Positions 1-9,432 of a DNA stretch of 52,631 nt are shown piece after piece (within the stretch, counting starts at the first letter, position 1; every line of letters begins with the position of its first letter). A program made the translations under genes and the position numbers. This DNA is from Symbiodinium natans (lineage: Eukaryota; Sar; Dinophyceae; Suessiales; Symbiodiniaceae), in contig CAJNDS010002202.1 of the NCBI GenBank assembly GCA_905221605.1, positions 758,248 through 810,878 of the forward strand, given 5' to 3'. The notes under the pieces were generated by a model. It was not told the DNA's origin and made no database searches. It worked only from the letters and a program-made list of their open reading frames with translations.

Positions 1-367
1 TCGTGTTTTGGGAGGGCGGGTATGACCCTAATCCCTAAACCCCCAAAAACCCGAAACTCCTAAATTAGCCCTAAACACCCTGAACTCCTAAACCCTAAAC
101 TTCCAAACCCCCTAAACTCCCTAAACCCCTTAAAGCCGTAAAGCCTAAACCCTCTAAAGCCCCAAAGCCCTGAGCCCTAAACCCTAAACCCCAAACCCTA
201 TCAACCCTAAACCCTGAAACCCCTGAAGCAATAAACCCTAAACCTTATCAACCCTATAAACCCAACACCCTGTAAACCCCTAAACCCCTCAAATTAAACC
301 CCTAACCCTACACCCAACACCCTAAACCCTAAACTCTAAACGCTAAACCCTAAACCGCCCTAAAGCC
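1..367 (-). repeat. Degenerate CCCTAAA block
   Basis: C-strand telomere-type repeats with many one- and two-base variants (CCCTGAA, CCCCTAAA, CCCTCAA). The degeneracy and the continuation into ordinary mosaic DNA argue that this is an internal block, not the chromosome end. Confidence 0.9.
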
Positions 368-378
368 CTAAACTGAAG

Positions 379-437
379 GCCCGTCTGATGACGAGTCGCA
401 GCTCCCTGCTTCTTCACCACCAAGCGTGACCTGCCAA
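379..437. CDS. Exon-like island
   Basis: This GC-rich segment has no repeats and lies between a CCCTAAA block and a TTTAGGG block. On + it follows AACTGAAG and ends before GTTGCAGG, reading PSDDESQLPASSPPSVTCQ. On - it follows CTTGGCAG and reads SRLVVKKQGAATRHQTGLQ. Both readings have acceptable splice edges, so the strand is open. Product unknown. Confidence 0.3.
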
Positions 438-460
438 GTTGCAGGGTTTCTAGGGCACTA

Positions 461-507
461 GGGTTTAGGGTTTAGGGTTTAGGGTTTAGGGTTTAGGGTT
501 TAGGGTA
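461..507 (+). repeat. TTTAGGG block
   Basis: About six perfect TTTAGGG units, immediately right of the exon-like island. Confidence 0.95.
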
Positions 508-855
508 GGCAGCAATGGGCACTGGCCGAAAACTTGGGGACGCGCGAGACGCGGCGGGACGCACAATGTGAGTTCGTATTGTGGACATGCAGGCCCCAAA
601 GCCTAGAACAGCACCGGCTCCTTTTTGGAGCAGGGGTTCCGTTTCAGAAAGGGCTCCACCCAGAACCGAACAGGGCGAAAATTGGGCATGAACTCACTAC
701 GGCAGGACCCCAAACCCCTAAATGGGTCGCCCTGCTACAATGGGGAGTCTTGTCGATGATAAGGTCTCGCTGCAACGGAGAAGAGGACTGCCGCAACACC
801 CCATACCTTCTTGCAACAGAATTAAACCCGAAAAAAACCGAAACCCCAAGCCACT
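508..855. other. Unassigned unique stretch
   Basis: About 350 bases without telomeric arrays. It is open in one + frame for about 107 codons, but only from a TTG and without recognisable protein features. No splice-bounded island stood out. I see nothing that can be named here. Confidence 0.4.
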
Positions 856-935
856 AAACCCTAAATCCGAAACCCTGAACCCCTAACCCCTAAACCCTAT
901 ACCCTAAACCCTGAACCCCTAACCCTGAATGAAAG

Positions 936-1023
936 TGCTTCGGGAATGGCGTGCCGGGGCATCCTGACCCCCTGGGTGTGTCGCCCCTTGCGCCCGCCTT
1001 CCCTGCCCCGGCATCTCCACAAA
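936..1023 (+). CDS. Exon-like island, Pro/Gly-rich
   Basis: It follows GAATGAAAG and ends before GTACGCG. The + reading is open and proline-rich, containing GNGVPGHPDPLGVSPLAP. It lies right of a CCCTAAA block. It could continue the composition of the 379-437 island. Product unknown. Confidence 0.35.
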
Positions 1024-1150
1024 GTACGCGCCTGGGGGGCAAAGAGGAGAGAAGAGTCTAGGGGAATCAGGGAGTTAGGACCCTAGATATGGTTCCGTGT
1101 CCCGTGTCGGCACCCCCCCCCCGCCCCCATGGTATCCCCCCCCCCCAAAC

Positions 1151-1256
1151 CATAAACCCTAAACCCTAAACCCTAAACCCTAAACCCTAAACCCCCAAAC
1201 CCCTAAACCCTAAACCTTAAATCCTAAACCCTAAATCCTAAACCCTAAACCCTCAA
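1151..1256 (-). repeat. CCCTAAA block
   Basis: About 14 units of CCCTAAA with a few CCCCTAAA and ATCCTAAA variants. Confidence 0.95.
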
Positions 1257-1317
1257 CCCAAAGCCCAACGACACCACCCCACAGGGCGGCCCAAACCACA
1301 GAGGGGCGGGGCGCGGA

Positions 1318-1381
1318 CCCTAAACCCTAAACCCTAAACCCTAAATCCTAAACCCTAAACCCTAAACCCAAAACCCTAACC
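1318..1381 (-). repeat. CCCTAAA block
   Basis: About nine units. It abuts a G-rich tract and the partial M5 element to its right. Confidence 0.95.
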
Positions 1382-1399
1382 CGGGGTGGGGGGGGCAGC

Positions 1400-1471
1400 G
1401 ACGCTGCACCATATATGTATACGCTTTAGGGGAGTATATATGTACCTCATTCCCTGCTAAGAACCAGCCAG
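1400..1471. mobile_element. Partial MITE-like element, family M5
   Basis: The right arm (1446-1471, CTCATTCCCTGCTAAGAACC and onward) matches the right arm of the complete M5 copy at 10831-10934. The interior also shares an A/T-rich TATATATG core. The left arm is not recognisable and a TTTAGGG block follows the right arm. Confidence 0.6.
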
Positions 1472-1947
1472 TATTCAGGGTTTAGGGTTTTTAGGGTTCA
1501 GGGTTTAGAGAAGTGGGAGCGGTAGAAAGGGAGTACAGAAGGCATATCAACCGCACCAAGTAAGATAGAACTGTCCCTGGAGTGAGTGAACCTTGAAAAC
1601 ACCAAGACCTCAGAACCCCTAAACTCCTACCCTTAGGCTAAACCTTAAGCAATAAGGCCTTCGGGATTCAAAAAACAAACAAGGGTCCTTGGGAGCCTTA
1701 AGGCTAATTAATCCTGGTTAAAAGCTAAACTTCCCCCCCCTCCCCACTGGATTTCTACCAAAACCGTTGGCTCCGAGGAGCTGTTTTCAAGGGTTTCGGG
1801 TTTGTAGGGTTTTAGGGCTTGAGGGAGTTTGGGGGTTTAAGGTTAAGCCGAAGGGTCCAGATTCCGGGTCGCTGTAAAACTTCTAGTGGAAAGAACCAAA
1901 AAATGGCTATTTTGGCAGGTCTGCGGGGTTGTGTCACTTAAGGGGGT

Positions 1948-1973
1948 GGGGGGGGGGGGGGGGGGGGGGGGGG
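1948..1973 (+). repeat. Poly-G run, 26 bases
   Basis: Uninterrupted G run. One of several G or C homopolymers of 20 bases or more in the window. Confidence 0.95.
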
Positions 1974-1975
1974 AG

Positions 1976-2105
1976 CGGGTTGACCTAAGCGATGTGCGCC
2001 ATTTAAAGAGGAAGTTCAATGTTTGTCGGACTTCGGATGGGGAAATGCAGCCCTCATACTTCAAGGAAATTGCCAGCAAGCTCTCAAAATCAAGGGACCA
2101 AGCTC
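1976..2105 (+). CDS. Exon-like island, basic
   Basis: It starts just after the poly-G run (GAG|CGGG) and ends before GTAGCCC. It is open for 43 codons with a basic, protein-like reading that includes RVDLSDVRHLKRKFNVC and FKEIASKLSKSRDQA. No family was recognised. The left edge is weak because the poly-G run replaces a normal acceptor tract. Confidence 0.35.
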
Positions 2106-2159
2106 GTAGCCCTAAGGCTGTACCCCTAAGGCTTTGCCCCTAAACCCTAAACCCTCAAC

Positions 2160-2575
2160 CCACCTTCAGGGGTTCTGAGTGGAGAGTTTCCTTCTTTCGG
2201 GCTTCACGGCCCATAAACCCTCAGCCTTACACGGGCATCTTCCGAATTAGGCGTAACCCTGAATAGACCCAGATGCACTCTTGTATGCGGACATTCACAA
2301 TAAACAACAGGTACCCCCAACTTTTGGGGAAAGCGGCACGTTCCCCTTCCTAAACTCCAAGCGCAAAAGCCGTACAACCAGTCCCACAACCTCAACCCAT
2401 TTGGGGGCTTCCCTTGTAAAAGAAGGTGTCCCAAACCTCGTAAACCCCCCCACCCCCATTTCAGAACCGGCCTGCGGACAACTTGGGAAGCTGCCGTGAC
2501 CTGGTGTCTGACACAGCTGGACATTGAGCCGCTTTGACAACAGCATGTGTATATACGTATATGCATAGGTGCATG
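2160..2575. other. Unassigned stretch
   Basis: About 400 bases with few telomere units. Short ORFs overlap on both strands and none looks coding. Nothing else recognised. Confidence 0.4.
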
Positions 2576-2576
2576 T

Positions 2577-2753
2577 CTTTCTCTCTCTCTCTCTATCTGA
2601 CTTACTCTCCCTGGCGCCGTATGTCCTGTTTGTTGTGTTTTTTTTGTCTCTCTCCCTCTCTCTCTCCTTCTCTCCGTCGCTCTCCCTCTCTTTCTTTCTC
2701 TCTGTCTCTCTCCCTCTCTCGCTCCCTCTCTCGCTCTCTCCCCCGCTCTGTAT
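2577..2753 (+). repeat. CT-rich polypyrimidine tract
   Basis: A CTCTCTCC microsatellite-like tract of about 175 bases, interrupted once near 2600-2650. The Ser/Leu-rich ORFs across it are an artefact of the repeat. Confidence 0.95.
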
Positions 2754-2769
2754 CTAGGCGTCTGGGCTT

Positions 2770-3690
2770 CTAAGGTTTAAGGTTTGGGGTTTAGGCGCGC
2801 GGCGGCGGCACCACCACAGTCTCAGGACTTGCGGCGAGGGCAGCGCAGTGGCTGAGCAAGCGCCGGGCGATCAGCTCGTTGCCTCTTCGCGGATGAGATG
2901 CTGGGCTGCAAAAATGATTTAGGGTAAAGGGGGTTAGGGGTTAGGGGGTTCGGGGTTAGGGGTTTAGGGTTTAGGGGTTTGGGGTTTAGGGTTTGGGGTG
3001 TGGGGTAGGGTCTGCCCTATACCCCGAAACTCTAAACACCTAAACCCGAAGGGATGTTCCAGTTGCAAAGGCTCAAAAAGGTCTAGGTAGGTTTTTAGGC
3101 TTTCGGGCGATGGTAAAGTAAAGGGTTTAGGGAGGAAGTCCCCGGCTGTTCTTGCAGCCCCGAAGCCCTAGGCCACAAACCCCTGAACCCCGGGTCACAA
3201 GTCTCATTTCTGGGCTACACGGACACCCCAAAACAGCCGGTATGCTCGAACAAGCCCTGAGATACCTCCATCTATCTTAAACCTAAAACCTAAACTCTAA
3301 ACCCTAGCCCTAAACTGTCCTGATTAAACCCTAAGCCCCTAGCCTGAAACCCTAAACCCTGAACGATAAGCTCCTTATAGATGTCTAGTAAAACCGGTGA
3401 ACCCGACAGGCTCCGGAGCTGCCAGAATCCGAACCTCTCAAAAAGAACTGCATAGGCTTTAGGGTTTAGGGTTTAGGGTCCAAGTCCTCAAACGCCCTAC
3501 CCTGAAGCCCTAAAACCCTAGGTCCTTAAACGCCCTAGACTAAAGCCCTAAAACCTAAAACATCTATATAGAGGGTTGAGGGTTTCTTTTTGGGTTTTCG
3601 GGTGAGGGTTTTGGGGAATGCATCCATTTAAACCCCCCTGAAGCCCCAAACCCACGAGCCTTCGGGGCCTGGATGCAGCCTAGCATGGAC
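2770..3690. repeat. Degenerate telomere-like mosaic
   Basis: Mixed short TTTAGGG and CCCTAAA runs (for example 2930-3005 G-strand, 3290-3365 C-strand, 3450-3480 G-strand) with unique spacers. No splice-bounded island was convincing. Confidence 0.7.
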
Positions 3691-3696
3691 AAAAAG

Positions 3697-3800
3697 GGTA
3701 GGGTTTAGGGTTTAGGGTTTAGGGTTTAGGGTTTAGGGTTTAGGGTTTAGGGTTTAGGGTTTAGGGTTTCGGGTTTCGGGTTCAGGGTTCAGGGCTCAGG
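3697..3800 (+). repeat. TTTAGGG block
   Basis: About 11 perfect units followed by TTCGGG and TTCAGGG variants. Confidence 0.95.
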
Positions 3801-3889
3801 GAAATGTAGGCTTTTGGGGGGATTGACCCTCAAGCCCCAACATGGAAGGGGCGGGGGAGGGGGGGGGGAGTTTCAGGGATCAGAACTTA

Positions 3890-4035
3890 TAGGGTTTAAG
3901 GAAAATCCCTGGTTTTGAGATTAAGTTTTGAGTCTTGAGTTTAGGGTATTTGGGTTTAAGGCTTAGGGTTTAAGGAAAACCCCTGGTTTTGAAAATTCAG
4001 TCTTGAGTTTAGGGTATTAGGGTTTAAGGCTTAGG
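3890..4035 (+). repeat. Two-copy tandem repeat of about 75 bp
   Basis: Two diverged copies of a unit containing GGTTTAAGGAAAA, CCCTGGTTTTGA and GTCTTGAGTTTAGGGTATT. The unit itself incorporates telomere-like motifs. Confidence 0.8.
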
Positions 4036-4049
4036 GTCTTTTAGTGTAG

Positions 4050-4139
4050 GTTCAAGTCCAGCAACTTATCGAACAGAAGATGCTCGTCGCTCTCGCCGAG
4101 GAGGTCCAGGCCATTGATGTAAACGATCTGCCTGGCTTG
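4050..4139 (+). CDS. Exon-like island, 30 codons, phase 0
   Basis: It follows TTTTAGTGTAG and ends before GTTGTTAGGG, a telomere-like donor. Exactly 90 nt with no stop; it contains QQLIEQKMLVALAEEVQAI, which could be helical. The - strand is also open (contains YINGLDLLGESDEHLLFDK) but lacks a GT donor at its end, so + is preferred. Product unknown. Confidence 0.4.
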
Positions 4140-4584
4140 GTTGTTAGGGTTTAGGGTTTAGGGTTTAGGGGTTTGGGGTTAGGGTTTAGGGGTTGGGGTT
4201 TAGGGTTGAGGGCTCATAAGGGTCTGTACCTGGGGCCCTTAAGGTTGTACCCTGGGTTTTTTTTTACCCATTTTTAAAGGTCCTTAAGGTAGTCTAACGG
4301 GCGTATGAAGGGGAGGGTGTGGCGGTTTAGGGTTGAGGGGGTTCCGGTTTAGCCATGACTATGGGCCGCAACCCTAAACCTGGACCGCCACAGTACCCAG
4401 CATCTTTATTTCCGAAGGCCCCGTGATGGGGGTTTAGGGTTTAGGGTTGACGGCTTAGGGTTTCGGGTATAGGCAAGGGGATATGTCAGCACTTTGCGGG
4501 TCTAGATATAGGGCTTAGAGTTTGGGGCTTCAGACACCAGGCTTGCTGCCTAGGGGTTTAGGGACTAGGGTTAAACTCTGCAAC

Positions 4585-4905
4585 GTAAACCCTAAACCCT
4601 AAACCCTAAACCCCAAACCCTAAACCCCACACCTTCACCCCTCGACCCTCGACACTCAAACCTTTCGGGCTCACGGTTTCCTCCAAGCGTCCAGCCCGAA
4701 CTCACGGCCTAAGGCCCTTCCAAACCCCAACACCCGAACCCCCCAAGCCCCAAACCCCGAAACCCCAAGTCCTCAACCCCAAACCCTAAACCCCAAACCC
4801 TAAACCCCGAACCCTAAACCCTAAACCCAAAACCCCCACCCCTAAACCCTAAAGCCCCGAAAACCCAAAACCCCAAACCCCCGAAAACCCTAAACCCCAA
4901 ACCCG
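4585..4905 (-). repeat. Long degenerate CCCTAAA block
   Basis: About 320 bases of CCCTAAA mixed with CCCCAAA and CCCGAAA variants, ending directly at the next exon-like island. Confidence 0.9.
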
Positions 4906-4986
4906 CTTCAGGCAGAGCCGCTCGTCGCCGGCCGCCTGCATACTTTCGATGCTCGCCACGAGACAACTACGAAGATCCTGACGACC
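4903..4986. CDS. Exon-like island, open on both strands
   Basis: The + reading (4912-4986) follows CGCTTCAG and ends before GTATAGGG: 25 codons, phase 0, including AEPLVAGRLHTFDARHET. The - reading (4903-4977) follows CGTCAG and ends at CGG|GTTTGGGG: also 25 codons, phase 0, including SCLVASIESMQAAGDERLC. The two cannot be separated by eye. Confidence 0.4.
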
Positions 4987-5004
4987 GTATAGGGTTCTTA
5001 AGGG

Positions 5005-5047
5005 AGGGTTTAGGGTTTAGGGTTTAGGGTTTAGGGTTTAGGGTTTA
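5005..5047 (+). repeat. TTTAGGG block
   Basis: About six units right of the island. Confidence 0.95.
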
Positions 5048-5214
5048 AAGGGATAAGGGTTTAGGTTTAGGCTAGGTACCTAGGGACCCTTAGGGAAGCT
5101 TAGGGAGCCTCCGGGAGTCGTGGGGAGTATTCGGAACCTTCCCTACCATAAATACGCCGAAATTTGCGGGGTGAGGGGTAAACACAAAGGCTTGGGCTTC
5201 TCTTCGAACTAACC

Positions 5215-5318
5215 CTAAATCCCAAACCCTAGACCCTAGACCCTAGACCCTAGACCCTAAACCCTAAACCCTAAACCCTAAACCCTAAACCCTAAACCCT
5301 AAACCCTAAACATCCCTA
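5215..5318 (-). repeat. CCCTAAA block
   Basis: About 14 units, starting with a CCCTAGA variant run. Confidence 0.95.
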
Positions 5319-5587
5319 AAGCCTAAACCCTAAAGTAACTTCGACTGTGGGGCTTCATAGGGTCGCTTGTATGCTCGATGCAGGGGAGGGCCTGGGGGAG
5401 TTGGGGGGGGGCGGGGGGCGGTGCCCTGGCTGGAGTTGTTCTGCTTGCACAAGACACCCTATAAACCCGAAGCCCTAACTTTGGTCTAGCTAGATTTTGG
5501 TGACTTCTCCACATTCTAAGGTCCCTTTGGGGTCCAGATTCTAAGGCGGCCCCCCATGATTTAGGGCACCCAAATGGGACCATGATT

Positions 5588-5660
5588 TAAAAACCCTAAA
5601 CCCTAAACCCTAAACCCTAAACCCTAAACCCTAAACCCTAGCCCTAAACCCTAAATAAGC
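5588..5660 (-). repeat. CCCTAAA block
   Basis: About ten units left of an exon-like island. Confidence 0.95.
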
Positions 5661-5690
5661 CTAAACCCTGAGTCCTTGAGGGACATGAAG

Positions 5691-5780
5691 TCCGGTCCAC
5701 CAACCGGCGCCTTGTCCTGTTCGGTCGCAGTGCGGCGCTTGCTCCGTTGGAAACCCAGACCCCCTGGGGGGAGCAACGAA
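5691..5780. CDS. Exon-like island, 30 codons
   Basis: The + reading follows ACATGAAG and ends before GTAGATCC, exactly 90 nt, and contains SVAVRRLLRWKPRPPGG. The - strand is also open (contains LLPPGGLGFQRSKRRTATEQ). It is flanked by CCCTAAA on the left and TTTAGGG on the right, like most islands here. Confidence 0.3.
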
Positions 5781-5790
5781 GTAGATCCGC

Positions 5791-5850
5791 TTTAGGGTTT
5801 AGGGTTTAGGGTTTAGGGTTGAGGGTTTAGGGTTTAGGGTTTAGGGTTCC
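5791..5850 (+). repeat. TTTAGGG block
   Basis: About eight units right of the island. Confidence 0.95.
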
Positions 5851-5980
5851 TAAAAATGGCCCAATAGTAGTGTAGGGTACTTTGCGGGCGGTTTTACCTT
5901 TTGGGTCCTCCCGGAAGTCTGGGAACCCAGATGTTCCAATATCCCTTGACTAAGGAACATTCTCCAACATATGGGTTTAC
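5846..5980 (+). repeat. Dispersed repeat, copy 1
   Basis: About 130 bases sharing GGGTTCCTAAA, CCAGATGTTCCAA and AAGGAACATTCTCCAA-type segments with 6126-6256. The copies are clearly related but diverged. Confidence 0.75.
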
Positions 5981-6125
5981 AGGGTTTAGGGTTGAAGGTT
6001 TAGGGCTTCCCCCCTAGGATCCCCCCATACCTAAGGCTTTTTGGGGATACTTAAGCCTTGTTACGGTTCTTTAAGGGGGGAACAGCAAAGAGGGGGGTAG
6101 AAGGGCTTTGGGGTTAGGGTTTCGG

Positions 6126-6256
6126 GTTCCTAAACATGACCCAAGGGTACACTCTTGTCAATTTTTTGGGGGTTCTACTTTTGGATCCTCCGGGAATCCA
6201 GATGTTCCAAAATCTCTTCATTAAGGAAGATTCTCCAAAATATGGTTTTCTGCCCC
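6126..6256 (+). repeat. Dispersed repeat, copy 2
   Basis: Direct-orientation, diverged partner of 5846-5980, about 280 bp downstream. Both copies start within a TTTAGGG-like context. Confidence 0.75.
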
Positions 6257-6297
6257 CTCTATAGGGTTTAAGGTTTAAGGTTTAGGGCTTAGGGCTA

Positions 6298-6322
6298 CCC
6301 CCCCCCCCCCCCCCCCCCCCCC
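6298..6322 (+). repeat. Poly-C run, 25 bases
   Basis: Uninterrupted C run leading into a CCCTAAA block. Confidence 0.95.
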
Positions 6323-6324
6323 AA

Positions 6325-6430
6325 ACCCTGAAACCTAAACCTTAAACCCTACAACCCTACAACCCTACAACCCTACAACCCTAAACCCTAAACCCCAAAA
6401 CCCTAAAACCCTAAAACCCGAAAAACCCTA
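6325..6430 (-). repeat. CCCTAAA block
   Basis: Includes a CCCTACAA sub-run and CCCTAAAA octamers. Confidence 0.9.
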
Positions 6431-6455
6431 ACCCTCCCCAACGCGTGGCCTCCAG

Positions 6456-6519
6456 TGGTCCGTACCAAAGGGGCGAGATCACCACGATGGGTGTCTTGGG
6501 ATGGCCATCACCTCAGCAG
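6456..6519 (+). CDS. Exon-like island
   Basis: It follows GCCTCCAG and ends CAGCAG|GTTTGAAG, a good donor. The + reading contains GPYQRGEITTMGVLGWPSPQ. The - frames have stops across the full span, so + is favoured. CCCTAAA lies left and TTTAGGG right. Product unknown. Confidence 0.45.
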
Positions 6520-6545
6520 GTTTGAAGTGTAAGCCCAAAATAAAA

Positions 6546-6597
6546 GGTTTGGGGTTTAGGGTTTAGGGTTTAGGGTTTAGGGTTTAGGGTTTAGGTG
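6546..6597 (+). repeat. TTTAGGG block
   Basis: About seven units. Confidence 0.95.
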
Positions 6598-6670
6598 TAG
6601 TGTTTAGGGCGCAACCCTAAACCCCCAAACCCGAAACCCTAAACCCGAAACCCTGGTGTTTGGTTGACAA

Positions 6671-6794
6671 GGGGCTCATACAAAGAAGCTAAGAACTCTG
6701 CCAAAGGGGAGCAAAGGCCTACTCTGGGTCCTAGTTAAGCGCTTCGGGTTTAGGAGGTTTATACCTGGAGGCACCAGAGCCCCCCTGGACCAAA
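6671..6794 (+). repeat. Duplicated segment, copy 1 (contains M1 right arm)
   Basis: About 125 bases duplicated in direct orientation at 6874-7001. It carries the M1 terminal motif CCTACTCTGGGTCCTAG followed by a GTTTAGGAGGTTTATA segment and CACCAGAGCCCCC. Confidence 0.8.
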
Positions 6795-6873
6795 TTTAGG
6801 GTTTAGGGTTTAGGGTTGAGGGCTTAAGAATTAATTAAACATTAAACCCGAAGCCCTCCTTTTTGGTAAAAAT

Positions 6874-7001
6874 GGGGCTCATAAAAAAGAAGCTCAACAC
6901 TGTACAAAAGGCGTACAAAGGCCTACTCTGGGTCCTAGTTCAGCGCTCCGGGTTTAGGAGGTTTATAACTGGAACGAGGCACCAGAGCCCCCTGAACCAA
7001 A
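6874..7001 (+). repeat. Duplicated segment, copy 2 (contains M1 right arm)
   Basis: Diverged direct copy of 6671-6794, with the same M1 motif and the same downstream sequence. A short TTTAGGG block lies between the copies. Confidence 0.8.
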
Positions 7002-7378
7002 TATATAGATAGGGGTTTAGGGTTTCGGGTTTAGGGTTTTGGGTTGAGGGTTTGGGGCCAAAGAAGCGGCTCGCTTCCGAGCTCAACAATGACTTTAGGG
7101 TTTAGGGTTTAGGGTGTAGGGTGTAGGGTTCAGGCTTTAGGGTTTAGCGTGTAGGGTTCCTGCCGACATTCAAGCCTCACTGAGCCCTCTGATGTTCACT
7201 GCCCCAAAGCCTCTACCCCTGAACCTTGCTGAATTCTCAAACCCTAAACCCTAAGCACCCTTAGACCCTAAACCCTAATTAAACCCGAAACCCTAAACCC
7301 TAAGCCCCAAATCCAAAGCCCTAAACCTATAAGCGCCCTAAGCTCACCTAACCTTTAAGCACAAACCTGAACGTTGGT

Positions 7379-7410
7379 GGGATGTTCCCCCTTATACGAA
7401 CAGTCCCTAC
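7379..7410 (+). mobile_element. Left arm of MITE family M7
   Basis: Starts GGGATGTTCCCCC and matches the outer arm at 9377 and the right arm at 51828. The arm stops where the exon-like pair 7426-7793 begins. A weak right-arm-like segment (TATAATCCCCATAAAGGGCATCCC in part) lies at about 7893-7920. Confidence 0.5.
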
Positions 7411-7425
7411 CACATCCGGCTTCAG

Positions 7426-7522
7426 AAGCTGCTGCACGTGCAGCCTTGAAGTGTACCACGGCCGCTGATAAAGCCCCGGCCGTCAGGATTCCCGCGCCGA
7501 TGTGCCACTGGCCATCGCAGAG
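7426..7522 (+). CDS. Exon-like segment, first of a spliced pair
   Basis: It follows GGCTTCAG and ends CGCAGAG|GTGAGC, a strong donor. The reading contains AARAALKCTTAADKAPAVRI. Removing a 60-base GT-AG interval (7523-7582, ending CTTTTGCAG) puts it in frame with the next segment. Function unknown. It may be a gene fragment carried inside an M7-like element. Confidence 0.4.
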
Positions 7523-7582
7523 GTGAGCATGGTCTTTGGCCTCCTTGTTCCCTTAATTCGCGGCCGCTCAAAGCTTTTGCAG

Positions 7583-7793
7583 AGACAGAGTGTCTACTGC
7601 CGATTCGCCGCACGGCTCCAGCAACTGCAGCATGGCTCGCCGTGGAGTCCCAAGGGTAGAGCTTGGTGCGGCGACCTTCTGCTGTGCTGGACGTGCTCCA
7701 GTGCTTCTGCCGTTAGTAACCACCGATATCTGTATTTACAACGCACTTAGATGCCCCTTAAGTGCCAAAATGTGGTTGTCAGTACAGCTATAA
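7583..7793 (+). CDS. Exon-like segment, second of a spliced pair
   Basis: It starts after TTTTGCAG, in frame with 7426-7522 across the 60-base intron. It reads on through CSMARRGVPRVELGAATFCC to a TAA at 7791. The last 60 bases enter repetitive M3-like DNA, so the true exon end or stop may lie earlier. No family recognised. Confidence 0.35.
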
Positions 7794-7813
7794 GTACAGC
7801 TACAATGGGTTCC

Positions 7814-7836
7814 TAAGTACCATGAACCTCCAAGTA
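7814..7836 (+). mobile_element. M3 terminal arm, isolated
   Basis: TAAGTACCATGAACCTCC and onward matches the right arm of the complete M3 copy at 27224-27449. An AGTACAGCTA motif precedes it, as in that copy. Confidence 0.6.
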
Positions 7837-8021
7837 TTGCCAGGTGGCGCACTAGTAACTCGACTGCTTTGATATGGTTCGAGTACCCCCCCATTATAAT
7901 CCCCATAAAGGGCATCCCAACCTAAACCCCTAAACCATAAACCCTAAGCCCTGAACCTCTGAACCCTAAACCCCAAACCCCAAACCCTAAACCCTAACCC
8001 CCCCAAACCCACGATCCGAAG

Positions 8022-8080
8022 ACCCTGGACCAAGGTTTTCGCGGAGCGTGTGCACAAAGCCCTCGAAGGCGGACTTGAAG
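8022..8080. CDS. Exon-like island
   Basis: The + reading lies between CCGAAG and GTGCGCC and contains PWTKVFAERVHKALEGGLE. The - strand is open over about 8012-8087 (contains RRTFKSAFEGFVHTLRENLG) and could end at G|GTTTGGGG. CCCTAAA lies left and TTTAGGG right. Confidence 0.4.
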
Positions 8081-8093
8081 GTGCGCCTTCGGT

Positions 8094-8176
8094 TAGGGTT
8101 TAGGGTTTAGGGTTTAGGGTTTAGGGTTTAGGGTTTAGGATTTAGGGTTTAGGGTTTAGGGTTTAGGGTTTAGGGT
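8094..8176 (+). repeat. TTTAGGG block
   Basis: About 12 units with one GGATTTA variant. Confidence 0.95.
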
Positions 8177-8593
8177 TGTGTTTTGCGGCTTGGGTTTTGG
8201 GGTTTCGGCTTTGGGGGCTCGGGGTGCAAGGATTGGGCAGCCCAGCACTTGGTCCATTGGTACCGTTCTTCACTGAGTTCTGTGGGGTATGACGAGGGCC
8301 CTGTGAGGCCGCCTACTGGATTTGGGGTTTGGGGTTTAGGGTACCTGCCAATGGCCCAGCAGGGACATCAGTCCATGGAAACTGTGTGGACCTCATAGAA
8401 AGAGGTTTCAGTTGCAGGGTCGCGGGCTGCCACCCAGAACCCCAACACCCCCAACCCCCTAAATCCTGAACCCTAAACCGCTGGATTCCTCAACCCTGAA
8501 CCGGAACCCAAAGCCCTAAAGCCTAAACCCTGAAACCCTAAACCCCAAATCCTAAACCCTAAACCCCAAACCCTAAACCCTAAACCCCTAAAC

Positions 8594-8644
8594 CCTGGCA
8601 CCAAGCCTGGACATGGCTGCAGTGGTCTGGATGTTGATGCCAAC
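8594..8644. CDS. Exon-like island, telomeric donor
   Basis: The - reading follows GCCTTCAG and ends AGG|GTTTAGGGG: 17 codons, phase 0, VGINIQTTAAMSRLGAR. The donor lies in the telomeric block itself. The + reading (contains PGHGCSGLDVDANLK before a GC donor) is also plausible. Confidence 0.35.
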
Positions 8645-9221
8645 CTGAAGGCATTAGGGATGCGGGGGTCGTTTTGGTGCTTTCTGAACCCAGGTTTAGG
8701 GTTAAGGGTTAAGGGTATAGGGTTTAGGGTTAAGGGTTTGGGGATAGGGCTTAGGGTTTAGGGCTTAGGGTTCAGGGTCTTGGTTATAAACCCTAAGCTC
8801 TAAGCCCTACCTAGACCCAACTTCTGTGCTGGGATCCGGCTTTGGGGCTCAAAAGACTTCCAATATCTCATGGCTTCGACGTCGTACTTCGAAGCCGTAG
8901 GAGGTCTAGCGGCGCTTCTGTGCGTCCCCCAAATCGGGTTCAGTCCTTTGTTCTAGGGTTGCGTAACTTAGGGTTTATCTCAGGCTTGTTACACAGTCCC
9001 AACATACGGTCCTTTATCTGCTTGAAAAGGTTCTGAAGTATGGGCCCTTGATTTTGACACGGCATAAGGGGTCCCCAACCCTAAACCCGAAACCCTAAAC
9101 CCCTAACCCCTAAACCCTAAGGAAGGGGAACGGGAAATCGCTGCTTCGGGAGAATGCTGCGCCTGGTTGTGTGTGAGGGGGATCGAGGCTCCTAAGCCCT
9201 ATACCCGAAGCCCGGAACCCC

Positions 9222-9343
9222 AATTCTTAGTTGCTGAGTTCATAGGCCCCCAAAAAGTGTACACTTTCAGTTCTATAGGGGATCTATAGGGGATCATAGT
9301 ATCCCCAAAAGTGTAAACTGCACTCATTCAGCTCGTAAGAATT
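9222..9343. mobile_element. MITE-like element, family M6
   Basis: Imperfect terminal inverted repeats: left AATTCTTAGTTGCTGAG, right the complement of GCTCGTAAGAATT. The interior contains GTGTACACTTTCAGTTCTAT, also present at 50386-50472 and 40890-40944. No coding capacity. Confidence 0.75.
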
Positions 9344-9376
9344 AACTCCTATGAACCCTAATTCACCCCTAAACTT

Positions 9377-9430
9377 GGGATGTTCCCCCTTCTGCTAACA
9401 GTCCTAAATAGGGATTAGAATAGGGGCTAC
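9377..9430 (+). mobile_element. Half copy of MITE family M7
   Basis: GGGATGTTCCCCCTTCTGCT and onward matches the outer arm of 51734-51827. It runs into a CCCTAAA block in place of the second arm. Confidence 0.6.
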
Positions 9431-9432
9431 GA

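Noticed and set aside
1-367. Chromosome end (true telomere)
   Set aside because: The repeats are degenerate from the first base, change orientation within 100 bases and recur through all 52 kb. This fits internal blocks.
534-857. 107-codon ORF
   Set aside because: Starts only at TTG, has no recognisable features and runs into a telomeric block.
2534-2773. Ser/Leu-rich ORFs
   Set aside because: Direct translation of the CT microsatellite.
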